This document shows, piece after piece, positions 41,881-50,084 of a DNA stretch of 64,000 nucleotides (position 1 is its first letter; each line of letters begins with the position of its first letter). The notes below the pieces were generated by a model. It was not told the DNA's origin. It saw nothing but the letters and a program-made list of their open reading frames with translations, and ran no database searches. A program made the position numbers and the translations under genes. The stretch is from JAFGRU01 sp016934985 (GTDB taxonomy: Bacteria > Desulfobacterota > Desulfuromonadia > Desulfuromonadales > JAAYDE01). The stretch covers positions 806,001 to 870,000 of the forward strand of contig CAXXJQ010000003.1 in assembly GCA_963665045.2 (NCBI GenBank), written 5' to 3'.

Positions 41881-42770
41881 AGCGTTGCGGCTCCTACTTG
41901 CTTGTATTTATGGGCCACGTGGTCGGCGATTAGATTGAAGCAGAGAGTAAAGACGAAAAGAACGATACCAGTGGCGAATAAGGCATAGTAATGGTCCCCC
42001 CGGAAAGGGGCCTCTGCCATTTCAGCGGCGATACTGGCGGGCATGGGACGAACAGGATCAAAAATGGAACCTGGAATCATTGCCGCACCTCCGGCGACCA
42101 TAAGAACGACCATGGTTTCGCCGATAGCTCTGGACATGCCGAGGATGACGGCAGTGCTGATGCCTGAAAGGGAGGCCGGCAGGACAACCTTATGAATGGT
42201 TTCAAAATGGGTGGCTCCTAACGCCAGCGAGGCCTCTTTCAGTTCTTTGGGAACACTATAAATGGCATCCTCCGAAATGCTGCAGATGGTCGGAACGGAC
42301 ATGAATGCCAGCATTATGGCGGCATTGAACAGGTTCAACCCAGTGGCTATGTTAAAGGTGTCTTGAAGAAACGGAGCTACGATGACCATGCCGAAAAAGC
42401 CGATGACAACGGAAGGCAGGGAGGCGAGAAGCTCAACCACAGGCTTGGCTATTTCCCGGACTTTGTTCGAGGCGATTTCCGCCAGATAGATGGCAGTCAT
42501 GACACCGAGGGGGATGGAAACCACAGCTGAAACAGCAGTAACCGCCACGGAGGCGATGATTAGGGGGAAGACTCCAAACTCAGGAGGGTCTGAAGTTGGA
42601 TACCAGTAATTGCCGAAAATAAAATCATTGATTGAAATTTTTTCGAATAAGGGGATTCCCTCCAACAAAAGGAACAGGAAAATAAGAAACAGGGTGAAAA
42701 TCGAAACAAAAGCGATACCATAAAAAACTTTGTGAATCAGACGTTCTTTGAGTTGTCGGGTGTTGGACAT
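41877..42770 (-). CDS. pstC: Phosphate ABC transporter permease PstC
   Basis: 297 residues, about six transmembrane helices with the EAA loop ELKEASLALGATHFET. Heterodimer partner of PstA. It is separated from pstS by about 100 bp holding a hairpin, which would allow more PstS than transporter to be made. Confidence 0.94.
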   Translation of the reverse strand: MSNTRQLKERLIHKVFYGIAFVSIFTLFLIFLFLLLEGIPLFEKISINDFIFGNYWYPTSDPPEFGVFPLIIASVAVTAVSAVVSIPLGVMTAIYLAEIASNKVREIAKPVVELLASLPSVVIGFFGMVIVAPFLQDTFNIATGLNLFNAAIMLAFMSVPTICSISEDAIYSVPKELKEASLALGATHFETIHKVVLPASLSGISTAVILGMSRAIGETMVVLMVAGGAAMIPGSIFDPVRPMPASIAAEMAEAPFRGDHYYALFATGIVLFVFTLCFNLIADHVAHKYKQVGAATL

Positions 42771-42818
42771 AGAATTTTCCGTATTGATAAAAAAATATGC
42801 TGGTGGAAAATGGTTTGA

Positions 42819-42850
42819 AAGCCGGACGCTGCGCAGGGGACGTCCGGCTT
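42819..42850 (-). terminator. Intercistronic hairpin between pstS and pstC
   Basis: AAGCCGGACG and CGTCCGGCTT form a 10-bp stem right after the pstS end. With only a short TTT run it probably acts as an attenuator or 3'-end protector of pstS mRNA. Confidence 0.55.
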
Positions 42851-42871
42851 TCGTGGGTTTTGGTTTTTTTC

Positions 42872-43693
42872 TTAGTAGAGAGGAACATAACCAGCTTCTT
42901 TAACAAGTTTCTGACCTTTAGCTGGATGAAGGACGTAGTTGAGAAATTTAACTGTTTCGCCTTTAGGCCAACCCTGGGTAAACATGAACAGGGGACGGCT
43001 TACAGGGAAACTGCCATCGAGGGTGGTTGCCATGGAGCCTTCGATACCGTTGACTGTTACAGCTTTGACATCTTTATTCAGATAACCTACGCCAATGTAG
43101 CCAATGGCATTTTTGTTTTTAGCTACAGCCTGAGCGACAGCACCATTGGATGCCTGGAGAAGAGCCCCGGGGAAGACCCTGGCTTTTTTCAGGACCTTTT
43201 TCTCCCATACTTCATAGGTTCCAGATGAGGTATCGCGGGAAATGACAACGACGGGACGGTCAGGACCGCCTACCTCTTTCCAGTTCTTGATTTCGCCGGT
43301 GTAGATGGCCTTGAGTTTTTCCAGGGAAAGATCGCCAACCTTGTTGGAAGGATGTACAACGGGGACGATACAGTCGTAAGCGACGCGGAAAGGTACGGGA
43401 TAAACCCCTTTTTCCATTGCCAGTTTGACTTCTTTGTCTTTGATGAAGCGGGAGGCGTTGCCGATATCGGTGGTGCCGTCGATGATAGCCTTCATGCCGT
43501 TTCCGGAGCCGCCGCCGGAGATGGAGATCTTAGTTTCGGGATTTTCCTTCATGTAGGCTTCGGCGACTTTTTGGGCGATGGGAAGTACGGTGGTGGAGCC
43601 TTTGACAACAAGATTTTCCGCGAAACTGAAAGTGGCGGAAAGCAGTAAGATTGAGCAGGCCAAAATGCTCAGCATAGTTTTACTGTTCTTCAT
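42872..43693 (-). CDS. pstS: Periplasmic phosphate-binding protein PstS
   Basis: 273 residues with a Sec signal peptide (about 1-25, cut after FSFA). VVKGSTTVLPIAQKVAEAYM and SGGGSGNGMKAIIDGTTDIGNASR contain the phosphate-binding residues; RDTSSGTYEVWEK is the third binding loop. It captures phosphate for PstCAB. Ribosome site AAGGAG. The PHO box lies about 150 bp upstream. Confidence 0.95.
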   Translation of the reverse strand: MKNSKTMLSILACSILLLSATFSFAENLVVKGSTTVLPIAQKVAEAYMKENPETKISISGGGSGNGMKAIIDGTTDIGNASRFIKDKEVKLAMEKGVYPVPFRVAYDCIVPVVHPSNKVGDLSLEKLKAIYTGEIKNWKEVGGPDRPVVVISRDTSSGTYEVWEKKVLKKARVFPGALLQASNGAVAQAVAKNKNAIGYIGVGYLNKDVKAVTVNGIEGSMATTLDGSFPVSRPLFMFTQGWPKGETVKFLNYVLHPAKGQKLVKEAGYVPLY

Positions 43694-43828
43694 TTTTTTC
43701 TCCTTTTTGGATAGTGCTGCTTTTTTGTTAGGCTTTGATTAGGTCATTGAAAAAAATAATATGCTTAAGTTCACCCCCCTTTCATCATCCTGTTGAATGA
43801 ATTCTATGAGGAGATTTATCGCAACAAC

Positions 43829-43868
43829 GTGATAGGAAAAAGTTAGTCTTTGGTTAGAATTTGATTAG
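43829..43868 (-). promoter_or_regulatory. PHO box (PhoB sites) before pstS
   Basis: On the minus strand CTAATCA, CTAACCA and CTAACTT occur at exactly 11-bp steps (plus 43862-43868, 43851-43857, 43840-43846), with a weaker fourth CTATCAC (43829-43835), separated by AT-rich 4-bp spacers. This is the architecture of PhoB direct repeats. The rest of the 326-bp gap holds nothing else recognised. Confidence 0.72.
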
Positions 43869-44019
43869 AAAGAATTTGGCTGAAAAGTATTAGAAAATAT
43901 TCAGTCAGCGGACAAATGTCTGCCCTAATAGTTTTAGAAAGTCTATTGGCAAAAAGAAGCGCGGGCCTCAAATTAATTGAAGCCGGCGCGCTTATTTGGG
44001 TGGGAATGAAACTTCAAGA

Positions 44020-45792
44020 TCAAGGGTGGGGCAGGTGGATGGTGAAGCTGCTTCCTTTCCCCGGTTGACTGGCCAGGGAAACGGTACCTTTGTGAATATT
44101 GACAATATGTTTGACGATGGACAGCCCCAGACCCGTACCGCCGATTTTCCTGCTTCTGGCTTTGTCCACCCGGTAAAATCTTTCGAACAACCGGGACTGG
44201 TGTTCCTGCTCTATCCCTATGCCCCAATCCTGCACGGTAATCAAAACTTCATCACCTGTCGCTTCTGCGGCAACAAGAATCCGCCCTTTTTCATTGCTGT
44301 ATTTGATGGCATTGTCAATAAGATTGGTAATGGCCTGTTCAAAAAGGGGACCGTCTATTTCAGCATTAATATCTGGAGGGCACTGGAGGTCGATTTGAAT
44401 TGAAGAATCATCGGCGAGAGCTAAACGAGACTGAATCGAGGCATTGAGTACCTCTTTCAGTGGTTGTTCTTTTAACTGAATACCGTTCTTATCTTCATTC
44501 TGTTCGATACGGGATAGCTGCAGAAGATCTTCAATAATCGAGGTTAATCGGTCGATTTGTTTGGCCACAATTGCCAGAAAACGCCGGTTTTCCTCAGGGT
44601 TTTCAATTGCACCGTCTAAAAGGGTCTCGACAAAGCCCTTGATGGCTGTGATGGGGGTTTTCAATTCATGAGAAACATTGGCGACAAAATCACGGCGCAC
44701 ATTTTCCAGGCGGCGCAGTCGGGTGATGTCGTTAAGAACGATGAGGGCGCCGATTTTTTCCTGTGCGGCATTTGTTAAGGACGTGCCGTGCGCCTGGAAA
44801 TAGGTCTCGGGGAGGGAATGTATGAGTATTTCAGCTTCTACGGGCGCCGGGCATTGAAGGGCTTTGCGTACGAAACGTAAAATGTCGGCTTTGCGGATAA
44901 CTTCCTGAATCTGCCTTCCCTTTATGCCTTCGGCGGAAATTGACAGAAGTTTGCAGGCGGCATGGTTGATCCTGAGTATGCGTTCTTCATTGTCAATGGC
45001 CAGTACCCCTTCCACCATGCTGGAGAGTACCGCTTCCTGCTCATTATGTTGAGAAAGGATGGTATCAATACGATCTTGAAGCCGATGGGCCATGAGGTTG
45101 AGGCTGTCCGCCAAAGCAACGACTTCCGACGGACCGGTAAGGCTGATTTTTTTATCCAGATGGCCGTGGGCAAACGCTTCGGCCGATTTTTTAATGTTTT
45201 CAATGGGAAGACTGATGCGGCGGGAGAGAAAAAGGCTGATAATAGCGGCAAATACAGCGACAAGAAAACTTCCGATAAGGATTCCGGGGTAAGCCGCCAT
45301 GAGAGTTTCGTTGAAACTTTTGATTGGTTTTGCCGTGCGGATATAGCCCCTTAATTCAGTATTTTCATAAACAGGAATGGCAACATACATCATGCGGCTA
45401 TGAAGCGTATAACTGTGGCGGATGGAGCTTCCAGAGCCACTAATGCCCGCTTCCTTAATTTCCGGACGGTTGGCGTGGTTGTCCATGTCCTTGAAATCTT
45501 CCATGGAATCGCCAATGACCTTACCGTTGGGGAGAATCAGAGTAATGCGGGTACCGGTTCTGATGCCGAGGTGATTATAGAGCTCCTTCAATTGATCCGC
45601 TCGGTCGAGAGAGAATTTGCCGGCAACCTGGTTTTCGATGAGAATCGCCTGGTTTTTTAAATCGAGCAAGGTTTGGTCAAGATAAAAATTCTTAAGAGAG
45701 TTGGCAAAAAGCCAGGTTGTGATTGAAAGAATAATGAATATCAGTATCAGAAAATTGGGGAATATCTGCCAGAAGATGCGTTTTGTTTTCAT
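44020..45792 (-). CDS. phoR: Phosphate-regulon sensor kinase PhoR
   Basis: 590 residues. TM1 (about 12-32), a periplasmic region of some 140 residues, TM2 (about 172-192), HAMP, a PAS domain (about 250-355), HisKA with the phosphorylated His375 in SHELKTP, and a HATPase with the NLIDNAIKY, DWGIGIEQEH and GGTGLGLSIVKH boxes. It senses Pst activity through PhoU and phosphorylates PhoB. It starts 3 bp after phoB. The large periplasmic part is unlike E. coli PhoR but common in this group. Confidence 0.93.
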   Translation of the reverse strand: MKTKRIFWQIFPNFLILIFIILSITTWLFANSLKNFYLDQTLLDLKNQAILIENQVAGKFSLDRADQLKELYNHLGIRTGTRITLILPNGKVIGDSMEDFKDMDNHANRPEIKEAGISGSGSSIRHSYTLHSRMMYVAIPVYENTELRGYIRTAKPIKSFNETLMAAYPGILIGSFLVAVFAAIISLFLSRRISLPIENIKKSAEAFAHGHLDKKISLTGPSEVVALADSLNLMAHRLQDRIDTILSQHNEQEAVLSSMVEGVLAIDNEERILRINHAACKLLSISAEGIKGRQIQEVIRKADILRFVRKALQCPAPVEAEILIHSLPETYFQAHGTSLTNAAQEKIGALIVLNDITRLRRLENVRRDFVANVSHELKTPITAIKGFVETLLDGAIENPEENRRFLAIVAKQIDRLTSIIEDLLQLSRIEQNEDKNGIQLKEQPLKEVLNASIQSRLALADDSSIQIDLQCPPDINAEIDGPLFEQAITNLIDNAIKYSNEKGRILVAAEATGDEVLITVQDWGIGIEQEHQSRLFERFYRVDKARSRKIGGTGLGLSIVKHIVNIHKGTVSLASQPGKGSSFTIHLPHP

Positions 45793-45795
45793 GCC

Positions 45796-46488
45796 TCAGT
45801 CCTTGAAGCGGTAGCCGACGCCGCGAACGGTTTCAATATATTTGCCGTAAGGACCCAGTTTTTTACGCAGGCCAACAATCTGGACATCGACGGCCCTATC
45901 GGTAACGGAATAATCTTCGCCGCGTACGGCGTTGACAATCTGATAGCGGGTGAAAACCCAACCGGGGCGGCGGGCAAGAAAATGCAGTACGTGAAACTCT
46001 GTAAATGTGAGATTAATGGGTTGGTTGCCAACCAAAACCTCTTTTTTCCCCGGATGAATAACAAGTTCTTGGGCTTTAATAACTGAATCGTCGCTGATAG
46101 CCGGTGCCCCTTTGCGTGGATGGCGCAAAGCAGCCTTGGCACGCGCAACAAGGATTTTAGGACTGAAGGGTTTGGTGATGTAATCGTCAGCCCCCAGTTC
46201 GAGGCCGGCGACAATATCGGACTCTTCACCTTTGGCAGTCACCATAATTATGGGAATTTCGCAGAACTCCGGTTCTTTCTGAAGGGTTCGGCAGATATCA
46301 ACTCCATTCATTCCCGGAAGCATAAGGTCCAGAAGGATGAGTTCAGGTTTCTCTTCGGCAACCATTTTCAATCCTTCTTCGCCGGAAGAGGCGCAGATAA
46401 CATTGAAACCTTCCTTGGTCAGGTTGTAATGAATGAGGGCAAGAATGTCTTCCTCATCTTCGATTATCAAAACTTTTTTTTCACTCAT
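45796..46488 (-). CDS. phoB: Phosphate-regulon response regulator PhoB
   Basis: 230 residues. A receiver domain with acidic pocket EDEED, phospho-Asp in LILLDLMLPG, Thr in VTAKG and Lys in TKPFSP, and an OmpR-type winged helix (RRPGWVFTRYQIVNAVRGEDY, DVQIVGLRKKLG). Activator of pstS and phoBR through the 11-bp repeats found at both. Ribosome site GGGTGA. Confidence 0.95.
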   Translation of the reverse strand: MSEKKVLIIEDEEDILALIHYNLTKEGFNVICASSGEEGLKMVAEEKPELILLDLMLPGMNGVDICRTLQKEPEFCEIPIIMVTAKGEESDIVAGLELGADDYITKPFSPKILVARAKAALRHPRKGAPAISDDSVIKAQELVIHPGKKEVLVGNQPINLTFTEFHVLHFLARRPGWVFTRYQIVNAVRGEDYSVTDRAVDVQIVGLRKKLGPYGKYIETVRGVGYRFKD

Positions 46489-46533
46489 GATAGGGTCACC
46501 CTTTTGTATGTTTTCCCTTAGAATATTTACATT

Positions 46534-46551
46534 ATGTTAGGCGGGGGTTAG
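46534..46551 (-). promoter_or_regulatory. Two-repeat PHO box before phoB
   Basis: ATGTTAG (46534-46540) and GGGTTAG (46545-46551) are 11 bp apart, matching the repeats before pstS. It suggests autoregulation of phoBR. Between here and the hydrogenase terminator nothing else is recognised. Confidence 0.55.
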
Positions 46552-46728
46552 AAAGGAAAAGAGAAAAATTAGTTTTTGGTGAGGAAAAAGGTTTGACGCA
46601 GTTAAATTGGGATTTGAGGCCATTAAGCGACGGAAGAAATCGTTGATAGAACCCCAATTCGAAAAAGGGAACCGACCTTTAGGGTGTGCAAAGCCCAATG
46701 TAAGCTACACAAAAAAACGAGGTCAATG

Positions 46729-46764
46729 AAAAAAAAGCCCTCCTGACAAGGAGGGCTTTTTTTT
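46729..46764 (-). terminator. Terminator of the hydrogenase operon
   Basis: AAGCCCTCCT pairs with AGGAGGGCTT, with A and T runs on both flanks, so it works in both directions. On the minus strand it follows the maturation protease. Confidence 0.85.
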
Positions 46765-46779
46765 CCGAAATGGTTGATT

Positions 46780-47238
46780 TCAGGACAATGCTTCAGGTGC
46801 TTCGTTTTTTAATACCGGGATAATGAATTGAATGGCTTTTTGGAGGTTTTCTTTTGCCTGAGGGGTTAGGGCCTCCTCAAATTCATCGAATTCATAACCG
46901 CGGATACCCAGAGCATAGCCTTTGGTTTTGGCCTGAAAAAGTTCGATAGCCAAAGCCATTAAAGCATCAGGTTCAACGCTGTGCGAACTGAAACTGAGAA
47001 CGGCTTTGGGAACGATGGGTTTAAAGAAATATGGTTCTTCGCCGTCAAACGACGCATCAGCAAAGATTACTATGTCATGTTCGGCTACAGCTGCAGCATC
47101 TTCGACAGTAAGCTGATAATCAGAGTCTACGGTAACCCCCGGCAGATCCAGATTTTCAATGGCTTCAGCCAAAGCTGGCCCGAGGCCGTCGTCCAGCCTG
47201 CCGGGGTTTCCATAACCAATCAGAAGAAAATTAGACAT
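46780..47238 (-). CDS. hoxW: [NiFe] hydrogenase maturation protease
   Basis: 152 residues of peptidase family M52. The N-terminal GYGNPGRLDDGLGPALAE contains nickel-sensing residues (D16/D17 region); further ligand candidates are in IFADASFDG and SFSSHSVEP. It cleaves the C-terminal tail of HoxH once nickel is inserted. It follows hoxH with a 3-bp gap. Confidence 0.9.
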   Translation of the reverse strand: MSNFLLIGYGNPGRLDDGLGPALAEAIENLDLPGVTVDSDYQLTVEDAAAVAEHDIVIFADASFDGEEPYFFKPIVPKAVLSFSSHSVEPDALMALAIELFQAKTKGYALGIRGYEFDEFEEALTPQAKENLQKAIQFIIPVLKNEAPEALS

Positions 47239-47241
47239 TAA

Positions 47242-48696
47242 TCAGAAATCGCGGTTGCTTTTCCGGTCAATCTGTTTGCCTTCGCAGTCATAAAGTTCGA
47301 TAACGAGAGGCATCTGGCCCATGGCGTGGGTGGCACAGGAGAGGCATGGGTCGTAAGCGCGAATGGCAACCTCAACGTGGTTGAGAAGGCCTTCAGTGAT
47401 ATTGGGAACGCCACTGATGTGATCCTTAGCAACCTTCTGTACGGCACGATTCATAGGCTCGTTGTTGTTGGTGGTGGAAACGATGAGGTTACACATTGTG
47501 ATCTGGTCATCTTCGTTCACTTTATAGTGATGGAAGAGGGTGCCGCGCGGTGCTTCGATGAGGCCAACACCTTCTTCGCGACGCTCGCCTTTGACGACCA
47601 GAGCCTTGCCCTGGAGATCGGAATCGTGGAGAAGCTCTTTGATCTTTTCAATGGCGTGGAGATTTTCGATCATTCTAGCCCAGTGATAAGCCATGGTGAT
47701 GTTATTGGGTTTGCCATCGGTGACAGCCTTGAATTCCTTGAGGGCTGCATCAGCTTCAGGAGTGTCGATGAAATCGGCGGTGTTGACACGTGCCAGAGGG
47801 CCGACCCGGTACCAGCCGTCCTGAGGGCCGAGCTGTTTAATGAACGGGAACTTCATGTAGCTGTAATCCCGAACTTCTTCGACGATGTAGTCGAGGTAGT
47901 CCTGGTAGTCGACCTGATCGAAGATCTTGTTGCCCTGAGCGTCAATGGCTCGCAGGTTGCCGTGGTAAAGGTCCATGGCGCCATCTTCGCGAACGAGACT
48001 GAGATGATTGGAATCAAAGGTACCAAAGGGAGCAAGTTTTTCGAGATGCTCGATCGTGTAGTCTTTGCACAATTTGAGAGCACTGGCGCCCCATTCCATC
48101 ATCTGGTCGATATCCTTGAGGAGTTCATCTCTTTCCTCAATGGACAGGTTCTTATTGATTCCACCGGGGATAGCACCGGTGCCGTGAATCTTTTTGCCCG
48201 CAGTGGCCTTGATGACTTCCTGTCCGTATTTACGCATCATGACGCCCTGAACCGCCAGTTCGGGGTATTTGGCTGCAACACCGATGACATTGCGGATGGC
48301 GGGATCGGCATCAAACCCGAAAAGAAGGTCGGGGGATACGAGGTGGAAGAAATGCAGGCAATGGGACTGGAAAGTCTGACCATAATGCATCAGACGGCGC
48401 ATTTTTTCAGCAGTCGGCGTCAGTTTGTCAGCGCCGACGATAACATCCATAGCTTTGGCGGCAGCCAGGTGATGGCTGACGGGGCAAATTCCACAAAGTC
48501 TCTGGACCGTAACCGGTGCTTCCCAATAGGGCCGGCCAAGAATAAAACGTTCGAAACCGCGGAATTCCACGACGTGAAGGCGAGTCTGTTGAACGTTATT
48601 CTGTTCGTCGAGCAGAATGGATACTTTCCCATGTCCTTCAACGCGGGTAACGGGTTCGATGATGATTTTTTTCTGCTTCGTACTGCTTGTATTCAT
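47242..48696 (-). CDS. hoxH: [NiFe] hydrogenase large subunit HoxH
   Basis: 484 residues. Nickel-binding motifs RLCGICPVSHH (L1) and DPCLSCATH (L2) near the C-terminus, both complete. After L2 a tail of about 25 residues (AMGQMPLVIELYD...) is removed by the maturation protease. It belongs to the group 3d (bidirectional, NAD-linked) enzymes as judged from the operon. It catalyses H2 oxidation or formation in the cytoplasm. The ribosome site is CAGGAG. Confidence 0.93.
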   Translation of the reverse strand: MNTSSTKQKKIIIEPVTRVEGHGKVSILLDEQNNVQQTRLHVVEFRGFERFILGRPYWEAPVTVQRLCGICPVSHHLAAAKAMDVIVGADKLTPTAEKMRRLMHYGQTFQSHCLHFFHLVSPDLLFGFDADPAIRNVIGVAAKYPELAVQGVMMRKYGQEVIKATAGKKIHGTGAIPGGINKNLSIEERDELLKDIDQMMEWGASALKLCKDYTIEHLEKLAPFGTFDSNHLSLVREDGAMDLYHGNLRAIDAQGNKIFDQVDYQDYLDYIVEEVRDYSYMKFPFIKQLGPQDGWYRVGPLARVNTADFIDTPEADAALKEFKAVTDGKPNNITMAYHWARMIENLHAIEKIKELLHDSDLQGKALVVKGERREEGVGLIEAPRGTLFHHYKVNEDDQITMCNLIVSTTNNNEPMNRAVQKVAKDHISGVPNITEGLLNHVEVAIRAYDPCLSCATHAMGQMPLVIELYDCEGKQIDRKSNRDF

Positions 48697-48718
48697 GGAT
48701 TCAACTCCTGTTTGAAAA

Positions 48719-49264
48719 TCAGTCGTACTTGATCAGCTCGTAAGGAAGATCCAGAGGCTTATTGGTCAGAAGCGCTACACATGCTTCCCATAGAGTATCC
48801 GCCGAAGGAGGGCAACCTGGTAAATAGTAATCGATTTTGACCACTTCGTGACAAGGGAATACTCTGTTGAGAAGAAGAGGAATCTCCTCGTCATTGGGGA
48901 TCTTGCCTGAAGGATTGTATAATCCTGGACCATTGACATAGGCTCTATCCAGGCACTCCTTGAGGGGAATGGTATTGCGCATGGCCGGAATACCGCCCAT
49001 GGTGGCGCAATCGCCGACTGAAATCAGGATGTCACAATTTTTCCGGAAATCCTGTAAAACGTGAACGTTTTCTTCGTTGCAGCATCCGCCTTCAATGAGG
49101 CCGATAGCGCATTGACCGGTAAACTTTTTGATGTCATCGACAGGTGATTTGTCGAACTGTACCAACTCAACAAGCTTCAGAATTCTGTCGTCAATATCGA
49201 GGAGGGACATGTGGCATCCGAAGCATCCGGCCAGAGATGCAGTTGCAATTTTGGGTTTATCCAT
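48719..49264 (-). CDS. hoxY: [NiFe] hydrogenase small subunit HoxY
   Basis: About 181 residues. Cysteine ligands of the proximal [4Fe-4S] cluster are in AGCFGCHMSLLD, GGCCNEENV, and GCPPS; VGDCATMGG is typical of the soluble class. No twin-arginine signal, so it is cytoplasmic, in line with Hox-type enzymes. The ATG at 49264 follows GGGGGA; a longer frame upstream is not favoured. Confidence 0.92.
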   Translation of the reverse strand: MDKPKIATASLAGCFGCHMSLLDIDDRILKLVELVQFDKSPVDDIKKFTGQCAIGLIEGGCCNEENVHVLQDFRKNCDILISVGDCATMGGIPAMRNTIPLKECLDRAYVNGPGLYNPSGKIPNDEEIPLLLNRVFPCHEVVKIDYYLPGCPPSADTLWEACVALLTNKPLDLPYELIKYD

Positions 49265-49359
49265 GTTCTTTTCCCCCGGTTGTTTATTTGAAAATATTTT
49301 TGAAAAAACGTTACTGATAAAATTCAATTCCCTGCTCCCAATTTTGTTTGAGTGTCAGT

Positions 49360-50067
49360 TTATTTCTTTTGTGCCTCAATATCGGAGCCGATGGGTTCTT
49401 TGTCGTAAAGCCGCTTTCCTATAGGTACGGCATAGCCTACGCCCTTCTTAAGGATAGCGCCAACCGGACAAACGTCGCAAGCTTTGTCTGTGAGGTCCAG
49501 TTTTGTGTCGACAAGCCGTGCTTCAGCGTTAACCTTGATTTTTTTATCGGGCCCACGTCCGACAAAATCAAAGACGTGTTTGCCGTCGATATCCATAGAG
49601 GCCTGAACGCAACGGCCGCAGAGGATACAGCGGTTTTTGTCGATATAGATATGGGGATGTGAAGCATCAATCTCCCGATCAGGGAAAAGGAAAGGATACT
49701 TGGGCTGCAGGATGCCGAAACGGTAAGCCATGGCCTGCAGTTCACAGTTTCCGCTCTTGTCGCAGAACATGCAGTAATGATTTCCCTCGACGAACAGCAT
49801 TTCAATGATGTCTTTTCTGATCTGCTTGATTTCGTCGGTTTCGTTCTCAACCACGATTCCTTCAGCAATAGGCTGAACACAGGCGGCCTGGGGTCTGCCG
49901 TTAACCATTACGGTACAAACGCGGCAGCTGCCATGTGGAATGGAACCTTCAAGAAAGCACAGACGGGGGATGTAAATGCCGACGGTATCCGCTGCCTGCA
50001 TGATAGTCTGACCCGCTTGTCCTTTGACTTCTACGCCATCAATCGTAAAGGTAATTGTCTCGCTCAT
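49360..50067 (-). CDS. hoxU: Diaphorase subunit HoxU
   Basis: 235 residues. An N-terminal plant-type [2Fe-2S] domain (CFLEGSIPHGSCRVC, then AAC), the His/Cys-type cluster motif HYCMFCDKSGNC, and a C-terminal [4Fe-4S] site (CILCGRC with CDVCP). It wires HoxF to HoxY. It matches the N-terminal part of NuoG, as HoxU does. Confidence 0.93.
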   Translation of the reverse strand: MSETITFTIDGVEVKGQAGQTIMQAADTVGIYIPRLCFLEGSIPHGSCRVCTVMVNGRPQAACVQPIAEGIVVENETDEIKQIRKDIIEMLFVEGNHYCMFCDKSGNCELQAMAYRFGILQPKYPFLFPDREIDASHPHIYIDKNRCILCGRCVQASMDIDGKHVFDFVGRGPDKKIKVNAEARLVDTKLDLTDKACDVCPVGAILKKGVGYAVPIGKRLYDKEPIGSDIEAQKK

Positions 50068-50084
50068 TGTCGATCCTTTTCCTC

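Noticed and set aside
47326..48732. 468-codon plus-strand open frame opposite hoxH
   Set aside because: It is the complement of a clearly functional hydrogenase gene; long antisense frames arise from codon bias.
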